DNA from: Epiperipatus broadwayi
Taxonomy: Eukaryota > Onychophora > Udeonychophora > Euonychophora > Peripatidae
DNA length: 64,000 nucleotides
Assembly: GCA_028023455.1 (NCBI GenBank)
Contig: JAQFVV010000021.1
Coordinates: forward strand, 2,995,351-3,059,350
Direction of reading: 5' to 3'
Shown: in pieces, positions 1 through 11,490 of the stretch
How the letters are laid out: each line of letters begins with the position of its first letter
Numbering within the stretch: position 1 is the first letter of the stretch
The notes under the pieces: generated by a model
Told to the model about the DNA's origin: nothing
What the model saw: the letters and a program-made list of their open reading frames with translations, nothing else
Databases searched by the model: none
Made by a program: the position numbers and the translations under genes

Positions 1-148
1 GTTAAGAACAAAATTGTGGAGATTGATAGCTGATATCATATGCAGATAATTTAGGTTTACACTTCAACAAGTTCTCATTGTGATGAAGAAGAAGAGGATT
101 TTTATATGAATGTACAAAAATCAGACCAAACAATATTTTTAAATTGTC

Positions 149-388
149 ATGGGAGACTTTAATGCTAGAATTGATAAACAATTGAAAGATGAAAGTACTG
201 TACATAAATTTGGTCATGGTGGAAAACATAGACTTGTGGAATTTGCAGCAAAAAATAACCTTTATATTATGAATTCTTTTTTTGAGAAAAATGTTAAATG
301 CAAATGGATAAATGAGGGTACAGCAGCATTGGATTACATTTTGACTAACAGGAAATATGTGTTTCAAGATTGCAAAGTTCTTAATTAA
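149..388 (+). pseudogene. LINE endonuclease fragment
   Basis: Open 79-codon segment belonging to the LINE above. It starts at MGDFNA, where the conserved D and N of the DNase I-like fold sit, continues through a FGHGG stretch and RLVEFA, and ends at a DYILTNRK block. These are the middle motifs of the apurinic-type endonuclease that nicks target DNA in RTE-like elements. The terminal SDH motif expected about 25 residues further on is not readable: after a stop at 386-388 the next in-frame sequence has decayed. The start at 149 is simply the first methionine in the surviving frame, not a true initiation site. Confidence 0.8.
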
Positions 389-991
389 TTATTTCAACAG
401 AGGAATTGATCATTGATTAAGGAGATGTATAATACATATTAATGCAAAGTTAGAGAGAGAAAAAATATTAAGAAAAATAATATTCACAGTTGATATTTCT
501 AATCTTCAGAAACATTTCAATGAATTTAAATTAGAACTTGCAAATCATTTTCAAATATTAATAGATTTTGAACATGATTCAGATTTGAACAAAATCAATA
601 GGAAGATAACTGATACTTTTAAAAATTGCAACAAAGATAGCTGATATAAAAAAGCAGCAATTGACCAGTAAAATTTTTATTGAAACAAGACAGTTTATGA
701 AGAAAAGAAGTAACTATAAAACTATATAAAAATGATGTATTAATAAGAATTGAATATCTCGAATTTTGTAAAATGGTGCGAAAAAAAATTGATAACGATA
801 TAAGAAAGTATAATTAGTAAGAAAAGATATAGAAGAGAATAAAAGTCTCAAGAGTGTAAAATAACATTTTGGGATTGGAAAGAAACATATTTCTGCAATA
901 AGAAAAAAAAAGATAGAATTACTCCTAAAAAGAGTTATATATCAATAAAAAACAAAGAAAAGTATCTCCTACAATAACTATATCTTCTGAA

Positions 992-1285
992 ATGCCCAGG
1001 ATTTTAAATGAAGAAGTGAGGTATGCAATTAAATTTATGAATAAGGGAAAAACTCTAGGTAATAATGGAATTATAATCGATATCTTAAAAGAAGCAGGTG
1101 AAGAAATAGAAGATTTATATACCAAATGTATAAATGATAAAGATGTACCAGATAATTGGAAGAATGTAGTATTAATATTAATATTTAAAAAAGGTAATAA
1201 AGAAGATATCAGAAATTACAGACTTATCAGTCTTTTATCAGTTCTATACAAAATTTTTACCAGAATGATTACAACTCGTTTATAG
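992..1285 (+). pseudogene. LINE reverse transcriptase, finger-domain fragment
   Basis: 97-codon open segment of the same LINE. Visible motifs are EVRYAIKFMNKGK with a GNNGI turn, VPDNWKNVVLILIFKKGNK and NYRLISLLSVLYKIFTRMI, which correspond to RT blocks 1-2a of non-LTR elements (usual form NYRPISLLS). A stop at 1283-1285 separates it from the palm fragment starting at 1364, so it is not translatable as one protein. It has no autonomous function now. Confidence 0.85.
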
Positions 1286-1363
1286 CGAACTTTGGATTTT
1301 AATCAACCAAAAGAATAAACTGGATGTAAAAGTAGTTTTTGGCCAAGGGATAATATCCAAGTA

Positions 1364-1696
1364 TTGAGAGAAGTTATAGAAAGGTCCATTGAATATGAGT
1401 TGCCATTATGCTTTGGACTTGTAAATTATGAAAAGGCATTTGATTTTAAAAGTATTTCTTCAATGATTACAGCAGTTTTGCAAGAAGTATTTTGTAGATT
1501 ACAATGGGTGGCTAAGGGGATAGAAGCAGATGGAGATTATTTAAGTCATCTAGATTTTTCAGATATAGTTGTTTTTTTTTCAAATAATGTTTTAGAGCTT
1601 CAGGAAATGTTGCAAGATTTATCAGATGAAAGTAAGAAAGTAGGATTACAGGTAAATATTAAAAAGACTAAAGTAATGTTCGATGGATTTTCTTAA
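1364..1696 (+). pseudogene. LINE reverse transcriptase, palm fragment with internal deletion
   Basis: 110-codon open segment. It opens with a helix ending in LPLCFGLVNYEKAFD, which is catalytic block A. It then jumps to TAVLQEVFCRLQW, which in intact relatives comes after the KG-QGD-ISPKLF block, so about 170 bp are deleted. The next motif reads LDFSDIVVFF where LRFADDIVLF is expected, so one of the two catalytic aspartates is gone. It closes with ESKKVGLQVNIKKTKVMF. The block missing here is present in the minus-strand fragment at 5473-5735. Confidence 0.85.
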
Positions 1697-2398
1697 AAGA
1701 AGAAAATAAAGATTGATAACAATGAGGTTGAAGAAGTTAACAGCTACAAATATCTTAGTCAGATTATTATTGCAGAAGGAAACATAATGGATGAAATTAA
1801 TCATAGAATTAAACTTGGTTTGAGTGATTTTGGTAGAAATAATTTAATTTCAAAAGGAAATATGTCTATTTATTTGAAAGGAAAGGTTTTTAATAAATGG
1901 GTGTTACCAGTTTTTACTTATGGATCTTAGACTTAGACACTTAACAAAAGATAATACAGAGACTTTAGGACTACTCAAATAAGTATGGAGAGATGCATGT
2001 TAGGAATAACAGGAAGAAATTAAAAATAAAATACATGGGCGAGAGAACATGACATCATTGAAAGAATTAAGAGACTAGTGGAATTGGGTGGGACATATTC
2101 CTAGAAGAGATGCTAATAGATGAACAGTTGAAATCTTAAACTGGATTACAAGATATTGTTGAAGACCTAGAAAGAGATCACATGTGAAATGGATGGATGA
2201 AATAAGAAAGTGTGCTAATGTGAAGTGGTTAAGCAAATCTAGAGATCAGAAAAGATGGGTTAAACTTGGACAGACCTTCATCCTGCAGTGAATCAGTAAT
2301 AGTTAAAAATGATGATCACATCTTGACAGACAAAGTTTATATAAACCACGAATTTACATTTTGTTGTCAAGTCAATATCTATAAATAAATCACAGATA

Positions 2399-2838
2399 TT
2401 CCTGTTTGTCCTTTTACCCATGTATTGCATTTTAATCTCTTCTTGCTACTCATAACATGCATCTCTCAATACTTCTTTGAGTGATCTGAAGCCTCTGTAT
2501 TACTATTCTATTATGTGCCCTACTCCCAGATCCATAATTAAGAACTGATTTATAAAAACCTTCGTTTTCAAACACATAGGCATATTTCTTTTAATATTAA
2601 ATTATTTTTACCAAAAATACTCCAACCAAGTTTAATTCTATGATTAATTTCATCCAATATATTTCCATCTGTAATAATAATCTGATCAATATATTTCCTA
2701 GTTTTTAATTTTTTCTAATTCATCATAATCAATTTTTATTTTTATCTTTTGAGAAAATCCTTTAGTATTTTTAACATTTATCTTTAATCCTACTTTCTTA
2801 CTTTCATCTGATAACTCGCAAGACTTTTTGGTTTGATT
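2399..2838 (-). pseudogene. Second LINE copy, minus strand: RT C-terminal fragment
   Basis: Read on the minus strand, this segment begins at the LSDESKKVGL motif and continues through the KIKIDYDE, INHRIKLGW and LTYG-type tail motifs to the tract before the usual GHI-ARRD block, with many stops. It matches the plus copy at about 1620-2040 closely and is inverted relative to it. It lacks the last ~250 bp of the element. Its upstream edge at about 2838 is a sharp loss of similarity, the other side of which is probably 5473. Confidence 0.8.
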
Positions 2839-3419
2839 CTTTACATATCCATGCTTACCTCGCATGTTAGACAAACTTTAACACATGGTTTTGCTAAGTG
2901 TGTGTTGATTCATTTATGGTAACCGAGAGATTTAAACCACCCTGAAAAGTTCTACACTGCAATTGTTAATTTAGAAGTCTTTTGTGGAAGTCCAACTGAC
3001 AGATCAAAATTGACTACAACTTAACTATTAATATATATTGTGTAATACAAAACTCCAAGATAACAGATTGACATTAAATTAAATTGACTGATGAATTTTT
3101 TCATGTGTTAATATAGTGCTGGTAATAAACCAATATTCTAAATTAGGCTGGTTTATTATTCCATAATTTAAATATGAATGGTAATTAGAGGTCAATTTTA
3201 AGTACTTGGAAGCAACTGTTGATATACATACTAAGAAAACAAAAATTCTGAATGAATTTTTTCCATCCTATTTTGCTGATATATTCATGATATGATTTGT
3301 TTTTAGTAGAAATCTCATGCAATCTCATGGATGTTTTAGCAATCTCATGGATGTTTTATAAAATCCAGAATTCAGAATCGAAAACATTTTGAGAAACCAA
3401 AACTACCAAAAGATAAAAA

Positions 3420-5440
3420 TTAATGTTTGATCTTTTATAATTGGGTTGTCCGCATGTCTAATTGTTGCAGATTTCCATTGCTATTGCATTGAGAGTTTGG
3501 GGTATGAGTGACATCTAAAATGACTTCTTGTTTGCTTGATTTTAACTTTTTTTCTTTACTCTTTGAGATATTCATTTCATTTTCCAAAAAGCTTTCACTT
3601 AAATTGGAGTTATCTTTGGAAAGATAGGAGCTTTTTGTTTTTTCATAACCCTTGGAAGCTTTACTTTTGATTTAATATGCAGTGCAGACAGTTCTTCTGT
3701 TAATGTTGAATCTGAATGTGTACCATATGTAGGAGGTCTGGAGTCAGGAATGGCCAGATCTTGGATTAGTGTTATGGGTGTTTTGGTCAATTTGGCCAGA
3801 TTTTGAATTATTGTTGAGGATGCTTTGGTCAATTCTGGATGGACTGACAACAGGTGTTTTGATGATTGCAGTTGAGTAGGTTTCAGCATCTGTGGTATGG
3901 GAGTCTTGATAAGATCAGAGTGATTAAATGTAAGTAAATCATCTGATTTGGATAGCGAAGGTTCTTCAATGGAGAATATGGCGGTTTGTTTGTTAAGAGA
4001 AGTTTCATTAATACAACAGTGAAATTTACTTGGACAATCCTTGATCAAGTAGGTCTGCAGTCAGCAGAGAAAACACTGTGGTGGTATGCCTCAAGGAAAT
4101 AATAAGGGGAGACAACTTGGCACAGTGAATTGTAGGTATTGTTGTTGGTCTAGTGCCTTTTGCCAAAGATAATGTAAATAAGGCTGAATTAGTCAGAACT
4201 GGCATGTTTGCTTGCTTTTCCAAAATATATTTGAAATTTTCTAGTGTTCCATAGGACTTTCACAGTTTCTGTAAATCTGAATGATCAAAATTTATATAAC
4301 AGTTTTGGATGTGGCCATATAGTATAACAGACCTATCCATGTCCATTGTAACCACCACCTGTCATCCAAAAACCTAAGTACATCCTGTAAAAAAAATTTC
4401 TGCCAGATGTCATTGCATTCGATTATCATATATTATTGTTGGGGTGATTAAGTAATTTGCATATGTAGATCCACAATCTCTTATATGTAATTTCTTTTCA
4501 GAAATTATCCATTGGGAACATAAATAAGCTTTTATTCCTGTTTGTCACTGCTAGAATGAATGTTCTTTCACTGTAGTAATTTAGAAAAGAATTCACCAAC
4601 TATTGAGAAATGGTTTTGTTAAAATCTGAAATTTTAATTTCAAAAATATCTAGGTTCATAATAGATAAGTAATCTTCAGTAATCATATTATCAACATGAT
4701 CTGTTGTCTCATTATTAATTGATTGTTGTTCTCTGAATTCAAACTTGGTTTAAAGGTTTGAGATCATGCAACTTTTGCATATGATATTTCTGATAAACTA
4801 GCCTCTTCTGCAACAGTTTGTTTGGCAAAAGAAATATTTTGATTATAGGCTTCAACCTTAGAAGTATTAAAGTTAAAGATAGATTTTTAGTATTGTTCTG
4901 AAAACATTCTTTTTTAGAGCTCATAACATTAGAAACGTTATTTTTTTTAAAAATTTCTGTAAAATCTTGTTTTAATAATTTCTTCAACTTTTCCAGAAGC
5001 ATTATAAATATAAATTAAATTACTCTTTGCAGAAGGTTTATTTAGTTTATAATCAATTTAGCTTAAGATTTTAGTACTAAAAGTTATTTTTTTGATTTTT
5101 ACTGATGATGTCTCAGGTCTTTTGATATTATCAACATTATTAACGTTATCTAATTTAATAATGCTATTAATCTTTTTTCCATTGATCTTTTTGGTGGTTT
5201 TCTTGTTAGAAGTAAATTGCTCAACTTTTATATTTACATTCATTAGAAATTTATCTTCATCAGAACTAACTTTTTCATTGAAATAAGAGAGTAAATTTGC
5301 TTTCTTATCTTGTTTTTTTCTGTGAGGTTCTTGATTTTCTAGATTTTTCCATGGCATCCATTTTGGTTGTAGAGTCATTCATGTTAACTGTTGTTTTCTT
5401 GAAGAATTCTGAGTTCAGATTTTTTTCAAAACTCATCTTT
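3420..5440 (-). pseudogene. Gag-like ORF1 remnant with altered CCHC zinc knuckle
   Basis: Minus-strand coding remnant scattered over three frames. It seems to start near 5430 (MSFEKNLNSEF), passes a lysine- and serine-rich N-terminal region (open 5058-5378, then 4739-5002), and has a KGTRPTTIPTI block (4026-4223) like the end of the RNA-binding domain in LINE ORF1 proteins. Directly after it, shifted by one frame, comes a knuckle spaced C-X2-C-X4-Y-X4-C ending in KDCPSKF; the usual histidine is tyrosine and one position is a stop. A 149-codon open stretch (3599-4048) after the knuckle is rich in Ser, Thr and Pro, and a basic tail follows. ORF1 identity is inferred from the knuckle and the preceding motif; the clade is not determined. 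No endonuclease or RT of its own is visible downstream (2840-3420). Confidence 0.6.
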
Positions 5441-5472
5441 TGCACACAAAGTGGCAAATAGAAAAAAAAAAA

Positions 5473-5735
5473 TTAAAACCTTTTAATAAAAGTACACTCT
5501 GCTGTAAAATGTTTTGGAGATATTGGAGACACCTGTTTTAGACCCTTCGCAATGTTAACCTTCCTAGTATTATAATATAATATAATTGTTGCTGTTGCAT
5601 TTTTATAAATATTCTTTGGAATATGACAATATCCTGGGTCTATACCTTGATCATCCAATGCATTAATCACTGAAGAAATTTTTATAGAAGCAAATGCCTT
5701 TTCATAATCTTTTATTATTCTTTTCCAATTTAATA
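5473..5735 (-). pseudogene. Second LINE copy, minus strand: RT palm fragment
   Basis: On the minus strand this reads DYEKAF, then INALDDQGIDPGYC, KNIYKNATATI, VNIAKG-KQ and ISPKHFTA, before the frame ends in unrelated residues. These are RT blocks A to B of the same RTE-like LINE, including the KG-(R/K)QGD-SPKLF signature in mutated form. It supplies the palm block missing from the plus copy. Its breakpoint after ISPK-FTA faces the fragment at 2399-2838 in the same strand, so both are best read as halves of one copy separated by 2.6 kb of inserted sequence. Confidence 0.8.
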
Positions 5736-5895
5736 TGCAGAATTTTACATAATAAAATATTTCATAAGTATAATGCTAAAATTTTTGCAAAATTTAAAAA
5801 CATATTTAAGCTTGATATTAACTTTAAAAAAACATCAAAAGAATTACAGAAATCATAGTTTTTAAGATAATATTACATTTCTATAAGAGTAAAAG

Positions 5896-5896
<1 letters not shown>

Positions 5897-5973
<77 letters not shown>
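5897..5973. repeat. (AT)n microsatellite
   Basis: About 77 bp of uninterrupted alternating AT. Likely hypervariable in length. Confidence 0.95.
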
Positions 5974-5974
<1 letters not shown>

Positions 5975-6188
5975 CACAGAATGTACTAAATTGTAATGAA
6001 AATCAGATATTTTATCATTCATTTTATTTAAAAATAAAACTACAGTGCTATGAGTTTTTCCCTTATTGTTATATTATCTGTTAATGAATGAGTGAACACA
6101 AATTCAGTACTATATTATTATTTTAAAATTTTGTTTATACTATAGTCTTAATTTATATATGCATACTACACATATAAAAAAGCATTTG

Positions 6189-6191
<3 letters not shown>

Positions 6192-6279
<88 letters not shown>
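6192..6279. repeat. (AT)n microsatellite
   Basis: About 88 bp of uninterrupted alternating AT. Confidence 0.95.
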
Positions 6280-6280
<1 letters not shown>

Positions 6281-6944
6281 TTGTTGGGAAATTCTGTACA
6301 TTTGCTGTTCAATAAACAGTATTTATTCTATTCTAATCAAAGTTTATCAACAAAATGTGAGCTATTATATGTCATGTATGGTATAGGCAGAAGAGGGGGC
6401 TCAGAACATAATATAGTAAATATTTTGGTCCCATTGTATCTTTAACAAAATAAAACAGATCTTCCAATATCATCAATATTTTGAACATGGAAGAATATTT
6501 TTATTTATTATTCATTAGACTAGAGAGTATCCACTTAATTAATAATATTTTTGTTGTGTAATTTTCACTATACCACTCTCTTTCAAGAGAGGAGCTGTTT
6601 TCTATCTGCTTTTAGCATCTTGTGGAAGGGTGTAATCATAAACATATAACCAAAATGATACATCTTTTTCATATGTCTTTAGTCTTATATTTGTGATCAC
6701 ATATTCTTCCTAGGTTATTAAAAGTGAATAGAAATCAATCCCTAACTTATACAAGAATAATGTAGTGAAAATGACATTACATAAATATTATGAAATAATA
6801 TTTGGTTCTATTTTTAAACATAAAGAAATTACAGAAAGTTTACAGCAAACATAATGACAAGAAATGTAAAAGTAAAGAGTCAATTTATTACTAATGTAGA
6901 TTCAGTAATAAAGAAAAAAAATTAGAATTCAATTAATAGTAAGG

Positions 6945-7195
6945 AAATGGCATACATTACATGACTTAGTTTAATAAGTTTGTATTTACAAATCTAATAT
7001 AATGAGTATGCTAATAGCTCTAAACAAGCTTTTTTTTCAATAAATGCTGCAAGAGAAAGCATTTAAAATCTCTGTCTAGAATAATTTTATCCCCAAACTG
7101 GTTTCGAGCTGATGGCTCTCATCAGTGAAATGCTAGGACATTCAGACACTAGATCTAAAATACAAACTCAAGCCTGGCATTTATTGAATATTTAA
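6945..7195 (+). repeat. Family B interspersed repeat
   Basis: Copy of a dispersed repeat marked by AGCTCTAAACAAGCTTTTTT, ATAAATGCTGCAAGAGAAAG, then CCCCAAACTGGTTTCGAGCT and a CTCATCAGTGAAATGCTAGG box. Related copies occur at 31392, 31790, 32160, 32545 and 38150 in this window. No coding capacity. Possibly SINE-like, but I find no convincing pol III promoter. Confidence 0.75.
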
Positions 7196-7609
7196 TTATT
7201 AAATAAAATATCTGAAAGTTAAGTTCATTTAAGAAATGAATACTTAAATGTATAATTTCATATTTATGTAATTTGAATACAACGATTGTTTTTAATAATA
7301 ATGCTCAACTCCAATAGTACATTATGGTCATAATTAATGTTAATATTTTCTACATGTAGTATAGTATTAGCATTTCTTTTTATATATTAAGCATATTATT
7401 AATATAAAAAGTACTAACCTGTATGCAAATATAGTGTATAATAAATACATTTCAGTTGCTATGTTTTTTAAAGCAAAAATGATGATTGTAAATTTTTATA
7501 TTGACCATTTTAATTTTATTATATGGGATGAGATTTGATATTTTGTTAAATTATGAGTTGTTAATTTAAAATGAAGAATTTACTTAAATAATCAAATTTT
7601 CATATGACT

Positions 7610-7985
7610 CTCAACTATTCATGCTATCTCATACTACTCTCACACTTGATCAGACACATGTCAAAAAGATAAATAATCACCAATATACGTATTTCATGCT
7701 AAACCAGCACTCATTGGGTGATCCAGATTATCATCTCCACACATATATACAATCTGTCCATTTAAGTATGAAGATTGTCTATCTTACTATAAGCTGAGCA
7801 TTGATTGTATATATGTGTGGAGATGATAATCTGGATCAACTGACGAGTGCTGGTTTAGCACGAAATACCCATATTGGTTATTATTTCTCTTTTTTGACAT
7901 GTACGTGATCAAGTGTGTCAGCAGTATGAGATAGCATGGATATTCAAACCCCTATATATTACATATTGGAATGTAGGTATAAAAA
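7610..7985. repeat. Family A foldback (palindromic) repeat
   Basis: Two inverted arms of roughly 180 bp, meeting near 7790. The left arm carries ATCAGACACATGTCAAAAAG, then ACCAATATACGTATTTCATG and CTCCACACATATATACAATC; the right arm carries the reverse complements. Arms are similar but not identical, so the copy is old. The small open frame at 7913-8188 runs across the arm edge and is fortuitous. Confidence 0.85.
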
Positions 7986-9040
7986 AGCCTGTACTGCAGA
8001 ATATATTCATATATTTAAATAATCAAATTAACAATTATTTTTTAAATTTATTTTTTAGTGCACTTTATTTTTGTTATCAGTACTTTTTTTGTTTTTACAG
8101 TTACTTAACCAATAATGTTTTGAAATTTTTTGCAGCTAAATTAAAATTTTGTACAGTTAATTTGTATTTTAATAATATAGGTGATTAAATATTGTTTGCG
8201 CTTACAATTACAGGTATTTTTATTTGGAAAAAAAAAAATATTTTTATAGGGATAAAAAAAAATATTTTTATAGGGATAAAAATAATAAATACACATTAGT
8301 TGAATAAAAGTTGACTTTTTAAATATTGTACAAATATTGAATTTATTTCTAGAACACTTTAATTCTACATATAGTGAAGGTCTATTTTTTATCTTCATCT
8401 TGAAAATTATCTTGCTTTTAGGATATCAAAAATGTTCTTACAGAGTGCAATATAAGAATACTGCCAAAAATTATTTTATGTAATATAATTGCAATTTATA
8501 ATACCATCATATATCATCTTAAGTGTTTTTGTTTATACAATGAATAAATCTTGAACAATATTTTTAGGGGGGAAGGTATTTATATTTTATCTTACAAAAA
8601 ATACAATGCTTTGATGACGTCAGTTTTCTATGATGTCAATAATCTTACAAAATGGTTGCATTTAAAACAAATAGTGGACATTTTAAAAAAATCTCAAATT
8701 TTTTTTTATAAAACAACTATAGCAAATAGTTGATTGTTAATTGAAATATTGGGTGCAAATTCATGATCTCTAGGGAAAAATCCTGGTACTTACATAATAG
8801 ACCTGCTGTCCTTGCAATAGCAGAATGTTGTGCCTTTCTCCAGTGGGGAAGGGGTGGTAATGTTTTAAATGACAAAATGCCATAGTTATGATTTTTTAAT
8901 ATGGCATTCTACCTTCACAAACACACACACACACACACACTGGAGAAAGATATGATATTCTGCCATCATAAACACCATCAGCAGATCTAATATGTAAATA
9001 CCAAATCCCCATATAAAGGCTTCTTCTTCTTGTATGATAA
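7986..9040. other. Interval with no recognised gene
   Basis: Contains a short tandem duplication at 8227-8278 (A-run plus TATTTTTATAGGGAT, twice) and an (AC)n run at 8918-8940. Nothing else is recognisable; open frames here are short and have no motifs. Confidence 0.55.
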
Positions 9041-9172
9041 TAAGAAATAATCAAATGTTTCATTACTTGGGAATTCATACGAAGTTTGAGTACCAGAAGT
9101 AAAAGAGCTAAGCCAAACTCAAGTTCCGGAGTCTACCTTTCTATCACTACACCAATTTCATAAGTTATTTTA
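9041..9172 (-). repeat. tRNA-like SINE S1 copy
   Basis: On the minus strand it has a clear pol III A-box-like start (TGGTGTAGTGATAG), a GACTCCGGA anticodon-arm region, and a tail of the form ACTTCGTATGAATTCCC, AGTAATGAAAC, GATTATTT. It shares this layout with copies at 21850-21985, 46440-46560 and the tandem array at 57934-58480. The B box is decayed. Confidence 0.6.
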
Positions 9173-9880
9173 TTTGAAAGAAATATTCAAGCCTTTTGAG
9201 TCTCATTTGTATTCATACGAAAAAGAGATGTTACTTGATATAGTAAAAATATATTGAAAGCATGCTAGTCACTAATAAAGCTAAATATTATTTTAAAAAC
9301 CACCTTTTCTGTGTGTAATTTTATTTTACCAGGTATTAAGTTGGCTCAGAAAAGAAGAAAATTAATAACAATTGATTTACAAGAGGTTTACAGTTCTGAG
9401 AAGTGCAAATTGGAATTGTTTTTAATTCTTGTTTTACCCTCCAGTTAAGAATAATTAGATACCCATTTACTGACCAATATCAGATAATGATCTGGATTGA
9501 TTATGTATCAGCTATCTGAATAAAACAAATATTTTTAAAAGACTGAATTCAAACCCAAATTCTAGACTTGCTACTAACATATTTACAGCTGGCTGAAAGC
9601 AGTTCTAAGCTATAAAATTGTAAAGGAGTTATAATTTTATAATATTTTCTTCATCAATAAATTGCATGCTTAAATATGACCTGAGTTAAAATACAGTTGG
9701 TCTTCTCTATACTTTTCCACTTATTGATGGCTTTGTATTAATTTACGTATAACTCATTGGAGAGTTACAGTAACTTTTTAAATTTTTTTATCTATGTGGA
9801 GCTATTATTAAATAGATTTACATTTATAAAGTGGCAATTACAAAATATGTGTTATATGACTACATATGTAACAAATTATA
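9173..9880. other. Interval with no recognised feature
   Basis: A/T-rich sequence with no open frame, repeat or motif that I can name. Confidence 0.5.
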
Positions 9881-10094
9881 TAACATTAATATCATCTAAG
9901 TTCTTTATTACTTTTTGCAATGCTTTTTTACACCCCACTATTAATGGTTTCGATTATCCCAGCAATCTTCTTCAGAACTTCTATTTATATTTCCAAATCT
10001 TTGAAGAAGATTGTTGGGGCAATTGAAACTGTCAATAGTAGGTTGTAAAAAATCATTGTAAAAAGTAATAAAGAGCATAGATGGTATTAATATT
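9881..10094. repeat. Family F hairpin repeat, copy 1
   Basis: Imperfect palindrome of about 214 bp centred near 9988. Arms run from TAACATTAATATCATCTA through CAGCAATCTTCTTCAGAACT to the reverse. A second copy with the same arms lies at 50798-51010. Arm identity is around 80 percent by eye. MITE-like, without coding sequence. Confidence 0.75.
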
Positions 10095-10249
10095 ATATGG
10101 CTTTGGCAATGCAATAAGAAAGATAACGTTATAATACCTAGATCTTAGGATCTAATGCAACTCTCTAGCAATCACCTTTTATCTCTACTTAACTACAAAA
10201 CTATGAGAATAAAATTGTAACCACAATAATATTTTCAATCTAAGCTCAA

Positions 10250-10500
10250 TAGCTTACATAGTCATATGTTACAGTGCTCTCAGATCCAAAGCTCCTCACT
10301 GATGAAGGCTGCAAGCTAGAAACTAGTCTGGGGATATTGGATGAATAGGCACTAGATGGGGATTCTATGCACAAGCCTTCTGGAATCCATTGATTACTCT
10401 GGTTGGCACTGACACTACTGTATGGAGAGTTTTTCCTGTGTTAATAACAATTATGTGCTAGCATAAGAAATGGTGATCATGTGATTTATATGTTTAGATG
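10250..10500 (-). repeat. Family C interspersed repeat
   Basis: Minus-strand copy of a ~250-bp unit whose plus-strand relative is at 39318-39560. They share TCACATGATCACCA, AATCCCCATCTAGTGCCTA, CATCCAATAT-CCCAGA, TAGTTTCT-GCTTG and CCTTCATCAGTGAG. Similarity by eye is about 85 percent. Family C shares its TCATCAGTGAG box with families B and D. Confidence 0.8.
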
Positions 10501-11398
10501 TCATTAACACACACACACATATCTCTCTTTCTTTAGTATCTTATTATCAGCACCATATGACATCTGAAATTGTTTTACTTAATAATCTTATTAGAATAAA
10601 TTTCTACTATATTAAATGGCACTCAAAATAGCCTATGTTTTCAATTCAATGTCTTTGGTAATTTCAGATTTTGTCTTGAGTCATGCAAGCTATGTGTGCA
10701 TTTTTAGCAAGTGATTTTTTATTTACTTATGAAAAGTACTATATTGGGCATTTCTAACTTCATTTGCAATTATTTTCTTTAGAGGATATGGATTCATCTG
10801 GTAGTATAAAGTACATTAAAATATCTATATTTGCCTAAATGTACATATAAAAATTACATATTAATGATTGTTGAATGCTTAGCTAATGATAGATATTTAT
10901 ACTAACAATATCACATGAGAATATATTTTTATTCACATGCTTTCAAGATGAGTTCTATTTTTTCTGCTCTAGTGCCATCTACTAACCAGAGTACTCTTAT
11001 AAAATTCTCACTTCTGAATGTGTTTTGAATTTTGTCTGAAAATTAGGATTCAAAACTGAAATCAATGCTTTTATGCAACTAAAAGTCACCTTTTATCTTT
11101 TTATGCAATTTAAGCTAATATCCTAAAAAATCCTAAAATTTTCATTAAAATTAACAATACTGATAAATAAAAGAGCTAACAGCATCCAATTATCAAACCA
11201 TTGGATTATGCAAATTAGTTCATTTACATATTTACAATAATAAATAGGCATTATAAAAGCAGCAAACCAAATAGCATAATGCAGTTATGATAATGGTGCT
11301 TGGCATCAAAAGTGGACTAAGCCAAGCAGAAAGCTGCTGAAAGAAGAAGAAAATACTTTCCAGGCATACTAACATACATATACAAAGTTATTATTATT
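10501..11398. other. Interval with no recognised gene
   Basis: A/T-rich sequence with a short CA run near 10508-10520. No motif or open frame of note. Confidence 0.5.
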
Positions 11399-11490
11399 AA
11401 AACCAGTCAACACTTAGACAATTGCAATATCAATAATAATCAACAATTTCAAACTGTTGTCATGGCAGCCTTCTTTTCACAGTAGATAAA
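11399..11490 (+). mobile_element. Family E MITE, truncated copy
   Basis: Matches the left inverted arm and the central loop of the complete 146-bp element at 57117-57262 (AAACCAGTCAACACTTA, CAATTTCAAACTGTTGTCA), but lacks the right arm. Confidence 0.75.

Larger units (their letters stand above)
1..2330 (+). pseudogene. Degenerate RTE-like LINE copy (endonuclease + reverse transcriptase remnants)
   Basis: Remains of a non-LTR retrotransposon polyprotein, entered at its endonuclease and running to its 3' end. In order: an AP-endonuclease-like piece (149-388, with the typical MGDFNA start), a linker with stops, the finger part of the reverse transcriptase (992-1285, with NYR-LISLLS), the palm (1364-1696) and the C-terminal thumb/tail (1697-2290, broken by stops and shifts but ending in a recognisable KLGQTFILQ-stop). 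The palm is doubly dead. The block that should follow the YEKAFD motif is missing, about 55-60 residues compared with the minus-strand relative at 5473-5735. The FADD catalytic box reads FSD, with one residue lost. The assignment to an RTE-like clade is by remembered motifs, so the clade is tentative while the LINE identity is firm. Confidence 0.85.
5736..6944. other. Non-coding interval with two AT arrays
   Basis: No coding signal. It contains two long (AT)n arrays (5897-5973 and 6192-6279) in A/T-rich single-copy-looking sequence. The short open frame over the second array is only an Ile-Tyr repeat from the microsatellite. Confidence 0.7.

Noticed and set aside
6159-6386. Open frame with a long Ile-Tyr stretch
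   Set aside because: Translation of the (AT)n array.
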